Assembly (NCBI RefSeq): GCF_020819595.1
Contig: NZ_JAJHNP010000017.1
Span: 143,715-207,714, forward strand
From: Streptomyces barringtoniae
GTDB taxonomy: Bacteria > Actinomycetota > Actinomycetes > Streptomycetales > Streptomycetaceae
Length of the DNA: 64,000 nucleotides
Direction of reading: 5' to 3'
The notes beneath the pieces are model-generated. The model searched no databases. It was not told where the DNA came from and saw nothing but the letters and a program-made list of their open reading frames with translations. The position numbers and the translations under genes were made by a program. Shown here piece by piece: positions 16,097 through 25,308 of the stretch. The stretch's first letter is position 1. Each line of letters opens with the position of its first letter.

Positions 16097-17320
16097 ATGG
16101 CCGAGTTCATGACGGAGACCGAACAGCGTTCCCCCGCCGTGCCGCACCCCGGCACGGCAGGGGAACGGCGGGGGAGGACCGGCGACAGCGGTGCCGGTCC
16201 GCTCGACGGGCATGCCGAGGGGCAGCCCGAAGAACATGCCGGGGAACTTCGCGAAGGACCTCCCGGGGAACATCCCGAGGGGCAGCTCGACCAGCATGAG
16301 GCGGCGGCGCTGCTGGAGCGCACCCGGGCCGTCGTCGACCCGCAGCTGCGGGCGGCCCTGGAGTCGCTGCCCGCCCCCATGCGCCGGGTCGCGCTCCACC
16401 ACTTCGGCTGGCAGCACGCGGACGGCACCCCGGCAACCGGCCACGCGGGCAAGGCGATACGGCCCGCGCTCGTCCTGGCGGCGGCCGCGGCCCTCGGCGG
16501 AACGGCGGCCCGTACGGCGGCGGTCCGGGCGGCGGTCGCGGTCGAACTGGTCCACAACTTCACGCTGTTGCACGACGACGTGATGGACCGGGACACCTCC
16601 CGCCGGCACCGGCCCACGGCCTGGACCGTGTTCGGCGACGCCGACGCGATCCTCGCAGGTGACGCCCTCCAGGCGCTGGCCCTGCGGCTGCTCGCCGAGG
16701 ATCCGCACCCGGCCGCCGGTCCGGCCGCGGTCCGGCTCGCGGACTGTGTCGTGGAGCTGTGCGCCGGCCAGCACACCGACACGGACATGGAGCGCCGCGC
16801 CCCGGACGAGGTCACCCTCGACGAGGTGCTCGCCATGGCCGAGGCGAAGACCGGTGCGCTGCTGGGCTGCGCCTGCGCCCTGGGGGCGCTCTACGCGGGC
16901 GCCGGCCAGGAGGAGGTGGCGGCGCTTGACGGCTTCGGCCGCCAGGCCGGGCTCGCCTTCCAGCTGATCGACGACGTCATCGGGATATGGGGTGACCCAC
17001 GGCGCACCGGGAAGCCGGCCGGTGCCGATCTCGCCGCCCGCAAGAAGTCGCTGCCCGTGGTGGCGGCCCTGTCCTCCGGAACCGAGGCCGCGGCCGAACT
17101 CGCCGAGCTGTACGGGAAGCCGTACGTCTCCGGTGACGAGGAGGGCATCGCGCGTACGGCAGTGGCCGTGGAGCGGGCCGGCGGCCGGGACTGGGCGCAG
17201 GCCGAGGCGGCCGACCGGATGGCCCGCGCCGTGCAGGAGCTGTCCCGCGCCGTTCCCGTCCCCGAGGCGGCGGGTGGTCTGTTGGCGCTGGCCGAGTTCG
17301 TGACGCGGCGCAGGAGCTGA
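16097..17320 (+). CDS. polyprenyl diphosphate synthase, probable encapsulin cargo
   Basis: A 407-residue class I isoprenyl diphosphate synthase. The first Asp-rich motif DDVMDRD starts at residue 160 and the second, DDVIGIWGD, at 292; GKAIRP near 117-122 is the IPP/diphosphate loop. It makes an allylic polyprenyl diphosphate of unknown chain length. The first 75 or so residues are a disordered, Gly/Glu/Pro/His-rich extension with a repeated GHAEGQPEEH / GEHPEGQLDQH motif, absent from ordinary synthases. Such extensions act as loading peptides for family 2 encapsulins. A strong ribosome site (GAGGGGGAG) precedes the ATG; the gap to the shell gene is 112 bases. Confidence 0.93.
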   Translation: MAEFMTETEQRSPAVPHPGTAGERRGRTGDSGAGPLDGHAEGQPEEHAGELREGPPGEHPEGQLDQHEAAALLERTRAVVDPQLRAALESLPAPMRRVALHHFGWQHADGTPATGHAGKAIRPALVLAAAAALGGTAARTAAVRAAVAVELVHNFTLLHDDVMDRDTSRRHRPTAWTVFGDADAILAGDALQALALRLLAEDPHPAAGPAAVRLADCVVELCAGQHTDTDMERRAPDEVTLDEVLAMAEAKTGALLGCACALGALYAGAGQEEVAALDGFGRQAGLAFQLIDDVIGIWGDPRRTGKPAGADLAARKKSLPVVAALSSGTEAAAELAELYGKPYVSGDEEGIARTAVAVERAGGRDWAQAEAADRMARAVQELSRAVPVPEAAGGLLALAEFVTRRRS

Positions 17321-17321
17321 G

Positions 17322-17376
17322 GGCTGTCGGCTTCGGCAGCCGAGAGGAACCCGGGGCCCCGGGGCGTGCGGTTCCT
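17322..17376 (+). terminator. possible double-hairpin terminator after the encapsulin operon
   Basis: A short stem around GGCTGTCGG/CGGCAGCC (about 17324-17343) is followed by AGGAACC...GGTTCCT enclosing a GC-rich inner stem (about 17345-17376). There is no T tract. It sits directly after the synthase stop. Confidence 0.5.
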
Positions 17377-17544
17377 GACCCCGTACGGTTCCGGGGTTCC
17401 GGCTTGGCGGCCCCTGCGCATGCCCATGGTGCGCGGGGTCTGCTGTTTCTTCGAGCTCGCGCAGGCGCACGAGGCGGCGGGTGGTCGCCGTCACGATCCG
17501 TACCGCAGGAAGCGCCGGCCCCCCGCCCGCCCTACCCTGAGGAC

Positions 17545-17760
17545 ATGGCCAGCGAGGACCACGTCTGTCCCGTCTGCGGACAGCCCGTCGAGACGGTCGT
17601 CGGACGGCGCAAGACGCTGGGCGCCTGGGTGCCGGTGTGGGGCCCCGGCCCCTGCCGCAACCCCGACTGCCCGGCCTACGGGGAGCCTGCCGAGCCGGCG
17701 GCTCCGGCCGAGGGGACCGAGCAGCCGCGCCCCGGTGAGTCCGAGGCCGAGAAATCCTGA
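17545..17760 (+). CDS. small zinc-ribbon-like protein of unknown function
   Basis: A 71-residue protein with CPVCGQPVE at residues 8-16 and a second Cys pair PGPCRNPDCPAY near 35-46, giving a four-cysteine zinc ribbon. The C-terminal 25 residues are a disordered acidic tail. No enzymatic domain. TACCCT (17533-17538) ends seven bases before the ATG, predicting a leaderless mRNA. The ribosome site of the YCII gene follows 38 bases after its stop, so the two may be cotranscribed. Confidence 0.75.
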   Translation: MASEDHVCPVCGQPVETVVGRRKTLGAWVPVWGPGPCRNPDCPAYGEPAEPAAPAEGTEQPRPGESEAEKS

Positions 17761-17798
17761 GCCCTGCCGAGGAGGTCTTGAGCCGAGGGAGCGGACCA

Positions 17799-18308
17799 AT
17801 GAGGTACCTGGTGATGGTGCAGGGTACGCAGGCGGAGTACGACGCGATGGCCGGCAAGCCCACCCGGCACGCCCCGGCCTGGACCGAGGTGCAGCTCAAG
17901 GCCATGTACCTGTACATGGGCGCCATCAGCGACGGCCTCGCCCAGTCCGGCGAACTCGTGGAGGCCCAAGGCCTGGCCGAACCCGCCCGCACCCGGCTGG
18001 TCGCGCGCGGCAAGGACGGCGAGACCGTGATCACCGACGACCCGTACGGCGAGACCGAGGCGCTGATGGCCGGTTACTGGGTGGTGGACTGCGCGAGCCT
18101 GGACCGGGTCACCGAGATAGCCGAACGCGTGACCCGCTGTCCCGGCCCCGAGGGCCTGATCGACTACCCCGTGGTGATCCGGCCCCTCATGGACGGCGCC
18201 GGCGACACCGCCGCCGGACGGACGACATCGGTGCCGGACAGGACATCGGCGCCGAAGAAGGCGCCGGTGCCGGACAAGGCGGCGCGCGCGGCCGGGCCGG
18301 GACCGTAG
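17799..18308 (+). CDS. YCII-related (DGPF-type) protein
   Basis: A 169-residue protein. The N-terminal 115 residues form a YCII-like ferredoxin-fold domain (MRYLVMVQG at the start, AMYLYMGAISDGLAQSGELVEAQGL in the middle). The remainder is a disordered Ala/Pro/Lys-rich tail. Relatives often accompany ECF sigma factors and are of unknown biochemical role; no sigma factor is adjacent here. GAGGGAG supports the ATG at 17799. Confidence 0.82.
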   Translation: MRYLVMVQGTQAEYDAMAGKPTRHAPAWTEVQLKAMYLYMGAISDGLAQSGELVEAQGLAEPARTRLVARGKDGETVITDDPYGETEALMAGYWVVDCASLDRVTEIAERVTRCPGPEGLIDYPVVIRPLMDGAGDTAAGRTTSVPDRTSAPKKAPVPDKAARAAGPGP

Positions 18309-18317
18309 CGTGGCCGC

Positions 18318-18650
18318 ATGCCGAAACTTCCGAACATCGTCCACATCACCGAGCGCTCCCTGTGGGAGGCGGCGCGCGAGCGCGGCACCTATGAGGTGTC
18401 GACCCGTGGCCGAAGCCTCCAGGAGGAGGGCTTCATCCACTTCTCCACCCGCGAACAGCTCCCGCGCATCGCCGAGTTCCTCTACGGCGACTACGACGGC
18501 CCGGACGAGCTGGTCGTGCTGGTCGTGGACCCTGCCCTGGTCGGCGCGCCGGTGAAGTACGAGGCCATGGAGCCCGGCGGGGAGGAGTTCCCGCACGTGT
18601 ACGGGCCGGTGCCGGCCGACGCCGTGGTGGACGTCGAGCCCTGGGGGTGA
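18318..18650 (+). CDS. DUF952 family protein
   Basis: A 110-residue protein with the DUF952 pattern: VHITERSLWEAARERG at the N-terminus, GFIHFSTREQLP in the middle, and a C-terminal FPHVYGPVPADAV. The fold resembles ADP-ribosyltransferase-like domains and the function is unproved. TAGCGT (18306-18311) overlaps the preceding stop and ends seven bases before the ATG, so the gene probably has its own leaderless promoter. Confidence 0.85.
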   Translation: MPKLPNIVHITERSLWEAARERGTYEVSTRGRSLQEEGFIHFSTREQLPRIAEFLYGDYDGPDELVVLVVDPALVGAPVKYEAMEPGGEEFPHVYGPVPADAVVDVEPWG

Positions 18651-18756
18651 CCGGGCAGGGGGAACACCTCGCCGCCGCGGTGGTGGCGATGGCCGGTGAC
18701 GTTCTGGGCGCTCGCCGTGGCCTTGGCCGTGGCCGGCACACCGGGGTGGTGCGCCT

Positions 18757-19521
18757 CTACGCGACGACGGCCCGCCGACCGCCGCCCGGCAGACCGCCCG
18801 TCTCCGGGGCGCGGCCGGTCAGGCAGTAGACGCCGCCCGCCGGATCGCGCATCACGGTCCAGTGCGGACCCTCGCTCACCAAGGCGGCGCCGTGCTTCTC
18901 GTGCCGGGCGCGGACGTCGGCGATGTCCGCGCAGGCGAGGTCGAGATGGGCGGAGGCAGGGCGTTCGTCGTCGAGTCGCTGGAGCAGGATCCGGACGGGC
19001 AGCCCCGCCGGCGGCCTCAGCACCTCGAACTCCGGCCGCGATCCCGTGAGCCGCTGCCAGCCGGTGAGCCCGGCCCAGAACGCGGACTCGGCGGCGTACG
19101 CCGACGACGGGATGTCGAGGCACACCTGGTCGAGCCGGCTGCCGGCCACCACCGGCGGCCGTACCGTCTCCCCGTGCCAGGGCACGGCACAGAACAACTG
19201 GCCCGACGGGGACCGCAGGACGGCCCAGTCGCCGTGGTCCGCCACCGGCTCCGCACCGAGTTCCAGGGCCGCCGAGGTCAGCTCCCGTACGTCCTCGGCA
19301 CAGAGGTCGAGGTGGGCGCCGCCGCAGCCCTCGGTGACGCCCTGGAGCTTCACGCACGGGTCCGTACCGGTCGCGCCCTCGGGCAGCAGGGTCGTGAACT
19401 CGCCCCGCTCACCACGGGGCCGGGACGCCCGGGTGCCGGTGACGGCCGTCCAGAAGGCGCGCGCCTCCGGCAGCCGGGCGGCGGGCCGGTCGGCGAAGGC
19501 GTACGTCCAGCGAATGATCAC
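18757..19521 (-). CDS. VOC-superfamily (glyoxalase-like) protein, two domains
   Basis: A 254-residue protein made of two glyoxalase/bleomycin-resistance-type modules (about 1-118 and 125-245). Each has the beta-alpha-beta pattern ending in RSPSGQLFCAVP and RDPAGGVYCLTG. Metal ligands are not obvious in every expected place, so activity is uncertain. The GTG start lies about seven bases after TACACT on the minus strand (leaderless prediction). Confidence 0.82.
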   Translation of the reverse strand: MIIRWTYAFADRPAARLPEARAFWTAVTGTRASRPRGERGEFTTLLPEGATGTDPCVKLQGVTEGCGGAHLDLCAEDVRELTSAALELGAEPVADHGDWAVLRSPSGQLFCAVPWHGETVRPPVVAGSRLDQVCLDIPSSAYAAESAFWAGLTGWQRLTGSRPEFEVLRPPAGLPVRILLQRLDDERPASAHLDLACADIADVRARHEKHGAALVSEGPHWTVMRDPAGGVYCLTGRAPETGGLPGGGRRAVVA

Positions 19522-19588
19522 GTGGGGAGTGTAGGCGTGAACTCCCCGTCGGGACCGGGAGATTCACGCGGGTGGGGCGGCAGGCCGT

Positions 19589-20005
19589 TCACCCCGGGGG
19601 CCGCTGGAGGAAGCGCAGCTGGTTGCCCGCCGGGTCCCGGAAGGCGCAGTCGCGCACCCCGTACGGCTGGTCCGTGGGCTCCTGCAGCACATCGGCGCCG
19701 GACTTACGCACCCGCTCGTACAGGGCGTCGCAGTCCTCGGTCGTGAAGATGACACCCCTGAGCATGCCCTTGGCGAGCAGCTCGGCGAGCGCCTGCCGGT
19801 CGGCGGGGGAGGCGTCGGGGTTCGCGCCGGGCGGCTCCAGCACGATCTCGACGTCCGGCTGCAGCGGCGAGCCCAGCGTCACCCAGCGCATGCCCTCGAA
19901 GCCCACGTCGTTGCGGACCTCCAGGCCGAGCACGTCACGGTAGAAGGCGAGCGCCTTGTCATGGTCGTCCACCGCGATGAAGCACTGCTTGAGTTTCACG
20001 TCCAT
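19589..20005 (-). CDS. VOC-family protein, single glyoxalase-like domain
   Basis: A 138-residue protein opening with CFIAVDDHDKALAFYRDVLGLEVRND, the typical first beta-alpha unit of the VOC fold, and closing with CAFRDPAGNQLRFLQ. The substrate is unknown. TAGCGT lies seven bases upstream of the ATG on the minus strand. The gene is in line with the two-domain VOC gene but separated by 67 bases, each with its own promoter. Confidence 0.87.
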   Translation of the reverse strand: MDVKLKQCFIAVDDHDKALAFYRDVLGLEVRNDVGFEGMRWVTLGSPLQPDVEIVLEPPGANPDASPADRQALAELLAKGMLRGVIFTTEDCDALYERVRKSGADVLQEPTDQPYGVRDCAFRDPAGNQLRFLQRPPG

Positions 20006-20029
20006 GGGCTCACGCTAGGCCCATCCGGC

Positions 20030-20594
20030 CGCAGCCGCGCGCGAGCCGACAAGGCCGCCGGGCACCGGGGGAGGGGGCAAGGCCGACGGGACGGGCGGCC
20101 GGTGGGAGTTGTGGGTGCGAAAGGGTCGGTGAGGGCGGCGGTACGGCGCCGAAGACGACGGCGCGGGCGGTGCGAAGGGGTTGAGGGTGGTGGCCCGGGG
20201 CGCGTCGGTGGGGTGGCGGGGCGTAGGTGGCGGTGAGGGTCGTGACCGCGGGGGCGTGGGGAGGCTGAGGTCAGCCGTGCGGGTGGTGGGTGACGGCCGT
20301 GGCGTGGGGGCGCGAAGAGGTTGAGAGGGGTGGTGCGCGGTGGGCCGGTGGGCGTACCGGAGCGGAGGGGAGCTGGGAGGTGAAAGCCGAGAAGACCACG
20401 GGAGAGCCGCAGAGGCTGACACCAGCCGTACGTGCGGCTCGGAGTGGGCGGCGATGTGGGGCGGAGCGGAGGCACTGAGGGCGCTGGTGCGGGCGGTGCT
20501 GAGCGGCGGTGGTGCGGGTCGGGTCGTGAGGCCGGTGGTGTGGAAGGAGTGGCCGGTCTCGCAGGAGCGGCCGGTGGAGGACAGCGCGGGCGGC
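20030..20594. other. 565-base low-complexity, strongly G-over-C skewed gap
   Basis: No convincing gene. The plus strand is strikingly G-rich and C-poor for a Streptomyces chromosome. It contains degenerate repeated phrases such as GCGAAGGGGTTGAGGGTGG (about 20178) and GCGAAGAGGTTGAGAGGGG (about 20312). Minus-strand frames through it are Pro/Thr/Arg-rich low-complexity peptide with a repeated LNPFAPP / LNLFAPP phrase and no ribosome site. It may be a decayed gene or a repeat-driven insertion. Confidence 0.55.
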
Positions 20595-20999
20595 TCAGTA
20601 CGGTCTGCGGCGAGGGCGGGTGAACGTGCGGGCCACGCAGGACGGGATCACCGCGCTCTCCTCGTGGTCGCGGGACCGGTATGCGCTCGGCGTCTCTCCG
20701 ACCAGCTCGGTGAAGCGGGAGCTGAAGGAGCCGAGCGAGGTACAGCCCACGGCGAGGCACACCTCGGTCACGGTGAGGTCGCCCCGGCGCAGCAGCGCCT
20801 TGGCCCGCTCGATCCTGCGGGTCATGAGATAGCTGTACGGCGTCTCGCCGAAGGCCTTGCGGAAGCTGCGCTGGAAGTGCCCCGGCGACATGTGTGCGCC
20901 CCTGGCCAGCTCGGTCATGTCGAGCGGCTCGGCGTACTCACGGTCCATGCGGTCCCGTACGCGCCGCAGCCGTCTGAGGTCCTCCAGGGTCACGTCCAC
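20595..20999 (-). CDS. small AraC-family transcriptional regulator (DNA-binding domain only)
   Basis: A 134-residue protein that is essentially the double helix-turn-helix AraC domain (about residues 10-110): DMTELARGAHMSPGHFQRSFRKAFGETPYSYL for the first, VTEVCLAVGCTSLGSFSSRF for the second. There is no sensory domain, so it resembles MarA/SoxS-type regulators controlled by abundance. GTG starts at 20999 or 20993 are both possible. It is divergent from the phosphate permease, with a 133-base shared region. Confidence 0.84.
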   Translation of the reverse strand: MDVTLEDLRRLRRVRDRMDREYAEPLDMTELARGAHMSPGHFQRSFRKAFGETPYSYLMTRRIERAKALLRRGDLTVTEVCLAVGCTSLGSFSSRFTELVGETPSAYRSRDHEESAVIPSCVARTFTRPRRRPY

Positions 21000-21132
21000 A
21001 GCTTGGCACAGGGCACTGACACCGGGAGATGCAACGGTTTCGCACAGGACTGCACAACAGGCTCCCCCATATTCGAGACGCCGTTCGCCTTCAGTTCTCC
21101 GCGCATTGGCCCGCCCTTGCTTGCCTTGGGGA

Positions 21133-22287
<1,155 letters not shown>

Positions 22288-22303
22288 ACCTCCGGGAGCC
22301 CCC

Positions 22304-22543
22304 ATGCATGTCGACTGGTCCGCCCTCGGCAACGTCGCCGCGGTCAGCCTCGGCGTCACGGTCGCCGTGGTCGTCGTCTTCACCTTCGGCGTCCTGGGCC
22401 TGTCCCGCGCCGAAGCCGACGGCGCCGGAGCCGGCCGCTCCGCCGCCGCGACCCTGGGCCGGCTCCAGGCCGCCCTGTGCTTCCTCGCCTGCGCGGCGGT
22501 GGTGGCGTACGGGATCTATCTGATCGTGCCGCAGTTCCACTGA
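22304..22543 (+). CDS. small two-helix membrane protein cotranscribed with PiT
   Basis: A 79-residue protein with hydrophobic segments at about 10-33 and 54-74 and a short Ala/Gly linker. No known domain. It starts 16 bases after the PiT stop with CCGGGAG upstream, and a terminator follows, so it completes the phosphate transporter operon. An accessory or regulatory subunit is a reasonable guess only. Confidence 0.78.
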   Translation: MHVDWSALGNVAAVSLGVTVAVVVVFTFGVLGLSRAEADGAGAGRSAAATLGRLQAALCFLACAAVVAYGIYLIVPQFH

Positions 22544-22579
22544 CGGACACGCAAGCAACAGCCACGCAAGCAACGGCAG

Positions 22580-22613
22580 GGGCCCGGTCGAGGGGAAACC
22601 GGCCGGGCCCTTT
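22580..22613 (+). terminator. terminator between PiT operon and lacI-type gene
   Basis: GGGCCCGG (22580-22587) pairs with CCGGGCCC (22603-22610), extended inward by a few pairs, and TTT follows. It lies between the converging transcripts and may serve both. Confidence 0.7.
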
Positions 22614-22657
22614 CACCGCGGTGTCCGCAGCCTCGCGCCTCTACGGCCCGCGCGGCC

Positions 22658-23719
22658 TCAGGCGCCGGAAGACCCGCCGTCGGTCTCCCGCTCCCTTTGG
22701 AGAAGGGGTGCGGTGGTGGCCCGCGGGATCAGATGGGTGGGCAGCACGATGTGCTGCTTGTGGTCCGACTCGGAGTCGTTGATCAGCTTCAGGGCCAGCC
22801 GGCCGGCCTCGCGTCCGATGTCCGAGGGTGACTGGGCGATGGTGGAAAGGTCGAACCAGTCGGCCACCGGCTGGTCGTCGAAGCCCAGGACGGACATCTG
22901 CTCGGGTACCTCGATCCGGGTCCGGCGCAGCGTCCGGATGACGGCGACGGCGACCTCGTCCTGTTCGGCGAAGACGGCGGTGGGCGGCTCGCGGAGGCTC
23001 AGCAGCCTGCCGAGCGCTTCGGTGGTGGCGCGTTTGTCGCCGACCGGCAGGGCGGCCACCAGGTCGTCGTCGAGCGGGATGCCCGCTTCGGTGAGCGCCT
23101 GCTGGTAGCCGAGCAGCCGTTCGTTGGAGCTGAAGGAGAAGCCGCTCGCGCCCACCGTCTTGATGAAGGCGATCCGGCGGTGGCCGAGGTTGAGCAGGTG
23201 CCGGGTGCCGTGCAGGGCGCCGGCCACGTCGTCGACGTACACGCTGGGGCGGCCGTCGACGTGCTGGCTGACGTAGATGACCGGCATGCCGAGGTTGTCC
23301 AGCCGTCCGGTCTCCTCCTCGGTGAGGTCGAAGGAGAAGACGAGCAGCGCGTCGGCGTTCCGGCGGGCGGGCAGCCGGTCGAAGAACGAGGTGCGCTCGG
23401 CGAGATCGGGGATCACATAGACGGTCAGCTCCATGCCCGCCGCCCGCAGCAGCGGGCTCAGGCTGGAGAGAGCCGCGCCCATGAACCAGGCGTTGAGCGT
23501 GGGGACGAGCACGGCCACGGTGCCCGTCTTCCCCGTGACAAGGCTTGCGGCCTGACGCGAGACGGCGAAGTTCAGTTCGCGGGCGGCCTGTTCGACGCGG
23601 GTGCGCACCTCCGGCGAGACGGTGCTCAGGCCGCGCAGGGTCCGCGAGACGGTGGAGGCGGATACCCCGGCCCGTTCGGCGACGTCAGCCATCGTGGGGT
23701 GTCGCTGAGCTGGTGGCAT
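22658..23719 (-). CDS. LacI-family repressor of the alpha-glucoside operon
   Basis: A 353-residue regulator. The N-terminal HTH (MADVAERAGVSASTVSRTLRG, residues 10-30) with hinge (about 50-62) is followed by a periplasmic-binding-type effector domain. It is divergent from an ABC importer and glucosidase and almost certainly represses them until an alpha-glucoside binds. A LacI-type palindrome lies 42-61 bases upstream of its own start. It resembles MalR/AglR-type proteins of Streptomyces; which sugar releases it cannot be told. Confidence 0.9.
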   Translation of the reverse strand: MPPAQRHPTMADVAERAGVSASTVSRTLRGLSTVSPEVRTRVEQAARELNFAVSRQAASLVTGKTGTVAVLVPTLNAWFMGAALSSLSPLLRAAGMELTVYVIPDLAERTSFFDRLPARRNADALLVFSFDLTEEETGRLDNLGMPVIYVSQHVDGRPSVYVDDVAGALHGTRHLLNLGHRRIAFIKTVGASGFSFSSNERLLGYQQALTEAGIPLDDDLVAALPVGDKRATTEALGRLLSLREPPTAVFAEQDEVAVAVIRTLRRTRIEVPEQMSVLGFDDQPVADWFDLSTIAQSPSDIGREAGRLALKLINDSESDHKQHIVLPTHLIPRATTAPLLQRERETDGGSSGA

Positions 23720-23760
23720 GTGCCGGACGGTAGCACAGGAGACCCCCGCGTAGAGCCCTG

Positions 23761-23780
23761 CCGTGACAGCGCTTTCACGG
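23761..23780. promoter_or_regulatory. LacI-type operator palindrome
   Basis: CCGTGACAGCGCTTTCACGG is a 20-bp palindrome with one mismatched pair and the AGCGCT centre typical of LacI-family sites. It lies in the divergent region between the repressor and the sugar-transport genes. Confidence 0.8.
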
Positions 23781-23822
23781 CTCTGATGCCCCGCCGTCCT
23801 CTCATTACCCAGAAGTAACGCA

Positions 23823-23864
23823 TTGACTTCCGCTTACCCCGCTCCTAGCGTGCAAGCGTTGTCT
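23823..23864 (+). promoter_or_regulatory. promoter of the alpha-glucoside transport operon
   Basis: TTGACT (23823-23828), a 17-base spacer and TAGCGT (23846-23851) form a good housekeeping-type promoter. GCAAGCGTTGTC directly after the -10 looks like a degenerate second LacI-type operator. The predicted start near 23858 gives a leader of about 140 bases. Confidence 0.68.
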
Positions 23865-23998
23865 CGGCCGGGTCAAAGTCGCTCCCCGGACGCTCGCTGC
23901 AGCCGCTTTGACCTGCGTGTTTGATCAAGATGTTGCTGTGACAACGCAGTCTCACAACAGAGTCGCCTTCGGTTCCGCACGACCAGGAGAGACAGACA

Positions 23999-25297
23999 GT
24001 GAAGACCAGAACAGCCAGAGCCCTTCGGTGCTCGGCCGCGCTCGCCGCCGCCGGACTCCTCCTCGCCGCCTGCGGCTCGTCCGACGACGGCGGTTCCGCC
24101 GGGCAGTCCGGGACCACGTCGTTCACCGGCCGCGGTCCCATCACCTACGTGGCCGGAAAGGACACCACCGGCGCCGTACAGCCGGTCCTCGACCGCTGGA
24201 ACAAGCTGCACCCGAAGGAGAAGGTCACCTTCATCCAGCTGCCGACGGACGCGGACGCGCAGCGCCAGCAGATGATCCAGAACGCCGAGACGAAGTCCGA
24301 CGCCTACACGGTGCTCTCCCTGGACGTCGTGTGGACGTCGGAGTTCGCCGCGCACCAGTGGATCGACAGGCTCCCCGAACAGCAGTTCCCCCTGGGGAAG
24401 ATGCTGAAGCCGGTGGTGGAGACGGCGAGGTACCGCGGCGGCCTGTACGCGGCCCCGGCCAGCTCGGACGGCGGCCTGCTGTACTACCGCAGCGACCTGC
24501 TGAAGCAGGCCGGAGTCACCAGGCCCCCGGCCACCTGGGCCGAGATGAAGGCCGACTGCGCCAAGGTGAAGAAGCTGCCCGCGGCCAAGGGCGTGTCCTG
24601 CTACGCCGGGCAGTTCCAGAAGTACGAGGGCCTGACGGTGAACTTCTCCGAGGCCGTGAACTCCGCGGGCGGTGTCGTGACCGACGCCAACGGCAAGCCC
24701 GACGTGGACACCCCCGCGGCGAAGAAGGGCCTGGACTTCCTCGCCGGCTCCTTCAAGGACGGGACGATCCCCAAGGAGGCCATCACCTACCAGGAGGAGG
24801 ACGGCCGCCAGGCGTTCCAGGCCGGCAAGCTGGTCTTCCTGCGCAACTGGCCGTACATGTACGCGCTCGCCGGCAAGAGCAAGCTGGCCGGCAGTTACGC
24901 CGTCGCGCCGCTGCCCGGTCTGAACGGTCCCGGCTCCTCCAGCCTGGGCGGCCACAACCTGGCCCTGTCGTCCTTCGCGAAGAACAAGGCGACGGCACTG
25001 GACTTCATGAAGTTCTTCAGCGGCGAGGACACCGCGCGGACCTTCCTGGAGAAGGCCTCCCTCGCCCCGCCGTACACCGGCCTGTACGACGACACGTCAC
25101 TGGCCCGGCAGTACCCGTACCTCCCGGTCCTCAAGCAGTCGATCCTGCGCGCCGTACCGCGCCCGCGGGTGGTGAGCTACGGCGATGTGACCTCGGCCGT
25201 CCAGCAGGAGGCGTACGCCGCGCTGACCGGCACCAAGAGCAGCGCACAGGCGCTGAAGGACCTGCAGCGGGAGCTGCAGAAGTCCACGGCGCAGTGA
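23999..25297 (+). CDS. alpha-glucoside ABC transporter, solute-binding lipoprotein
   Basis: A 432-residue extracellular lipoprotein. The signal peptide MKTRTARALRCSAALAAAG ends in lipobox LLAAC, with Cys22 or so as the lipidated residue, followed by a Gly/Ser linker and a MalE-type (SBP_bac_1) fold. It captures the sugar for the two permeases that follow. The GTG start has AGGAGAG upstream. First gene of the operon; no ATPase gene is present, so the shared MsiK ATPase probably powers it. Confidence 0.9.
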   Translation: MKTRTARALRCSAALAAAGLLLAACGSSDDGGSAGQSGTTSFTGRGPITYVAGKDTTGAVQPVLDRWNKLHPKEKVTFIQLPTDADAQRQQMIQNAETKSDAYTVLSLDVVWTSEFAAHQWIDRLPEQQFPLGKMLKPVVETARYRGGLYAAPASSDGGLLYYRSDLLKQAGVTRPPATWAEMKADCAKVKKLPAAKGVSCYAGQFQKYEGLTVNFSEAVNSAGGVVTDANGKPDVDTPAAKKGLDFLAGSFKDGTIPKEAITYQEEDGRQAFQAGKLVFLRNWPYMYALAGKSKLAGSYAVAPLPGLNGPGSSSLGGHNLALSSFAKNKATALDFMKFFSGEDTARTFLEKASLAPPYTGLYDDTSLARQYPYLPVLKQSILRAVPRPRVVSYGDVTSAVQQEAYAALTGTKSSAQALKDLQRELQKSTAQ

Positions 25298-25308
25298 GGA
25301 GCGGGGCC

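Noticed and set aside
14410..16836. 808-codon minus frame antisense to the encapsulin and synthase genes
   Set aside because: Shadow frame; both plus-strand genes have ribosome sites and recognisable domains.
20432..20623. 63-codon plus-strand frame in the G-skewed gap
   Set aside because: Gly/Ala/Arg low-complexity, no ribosome site, and it runs into the AraC gene antisense.
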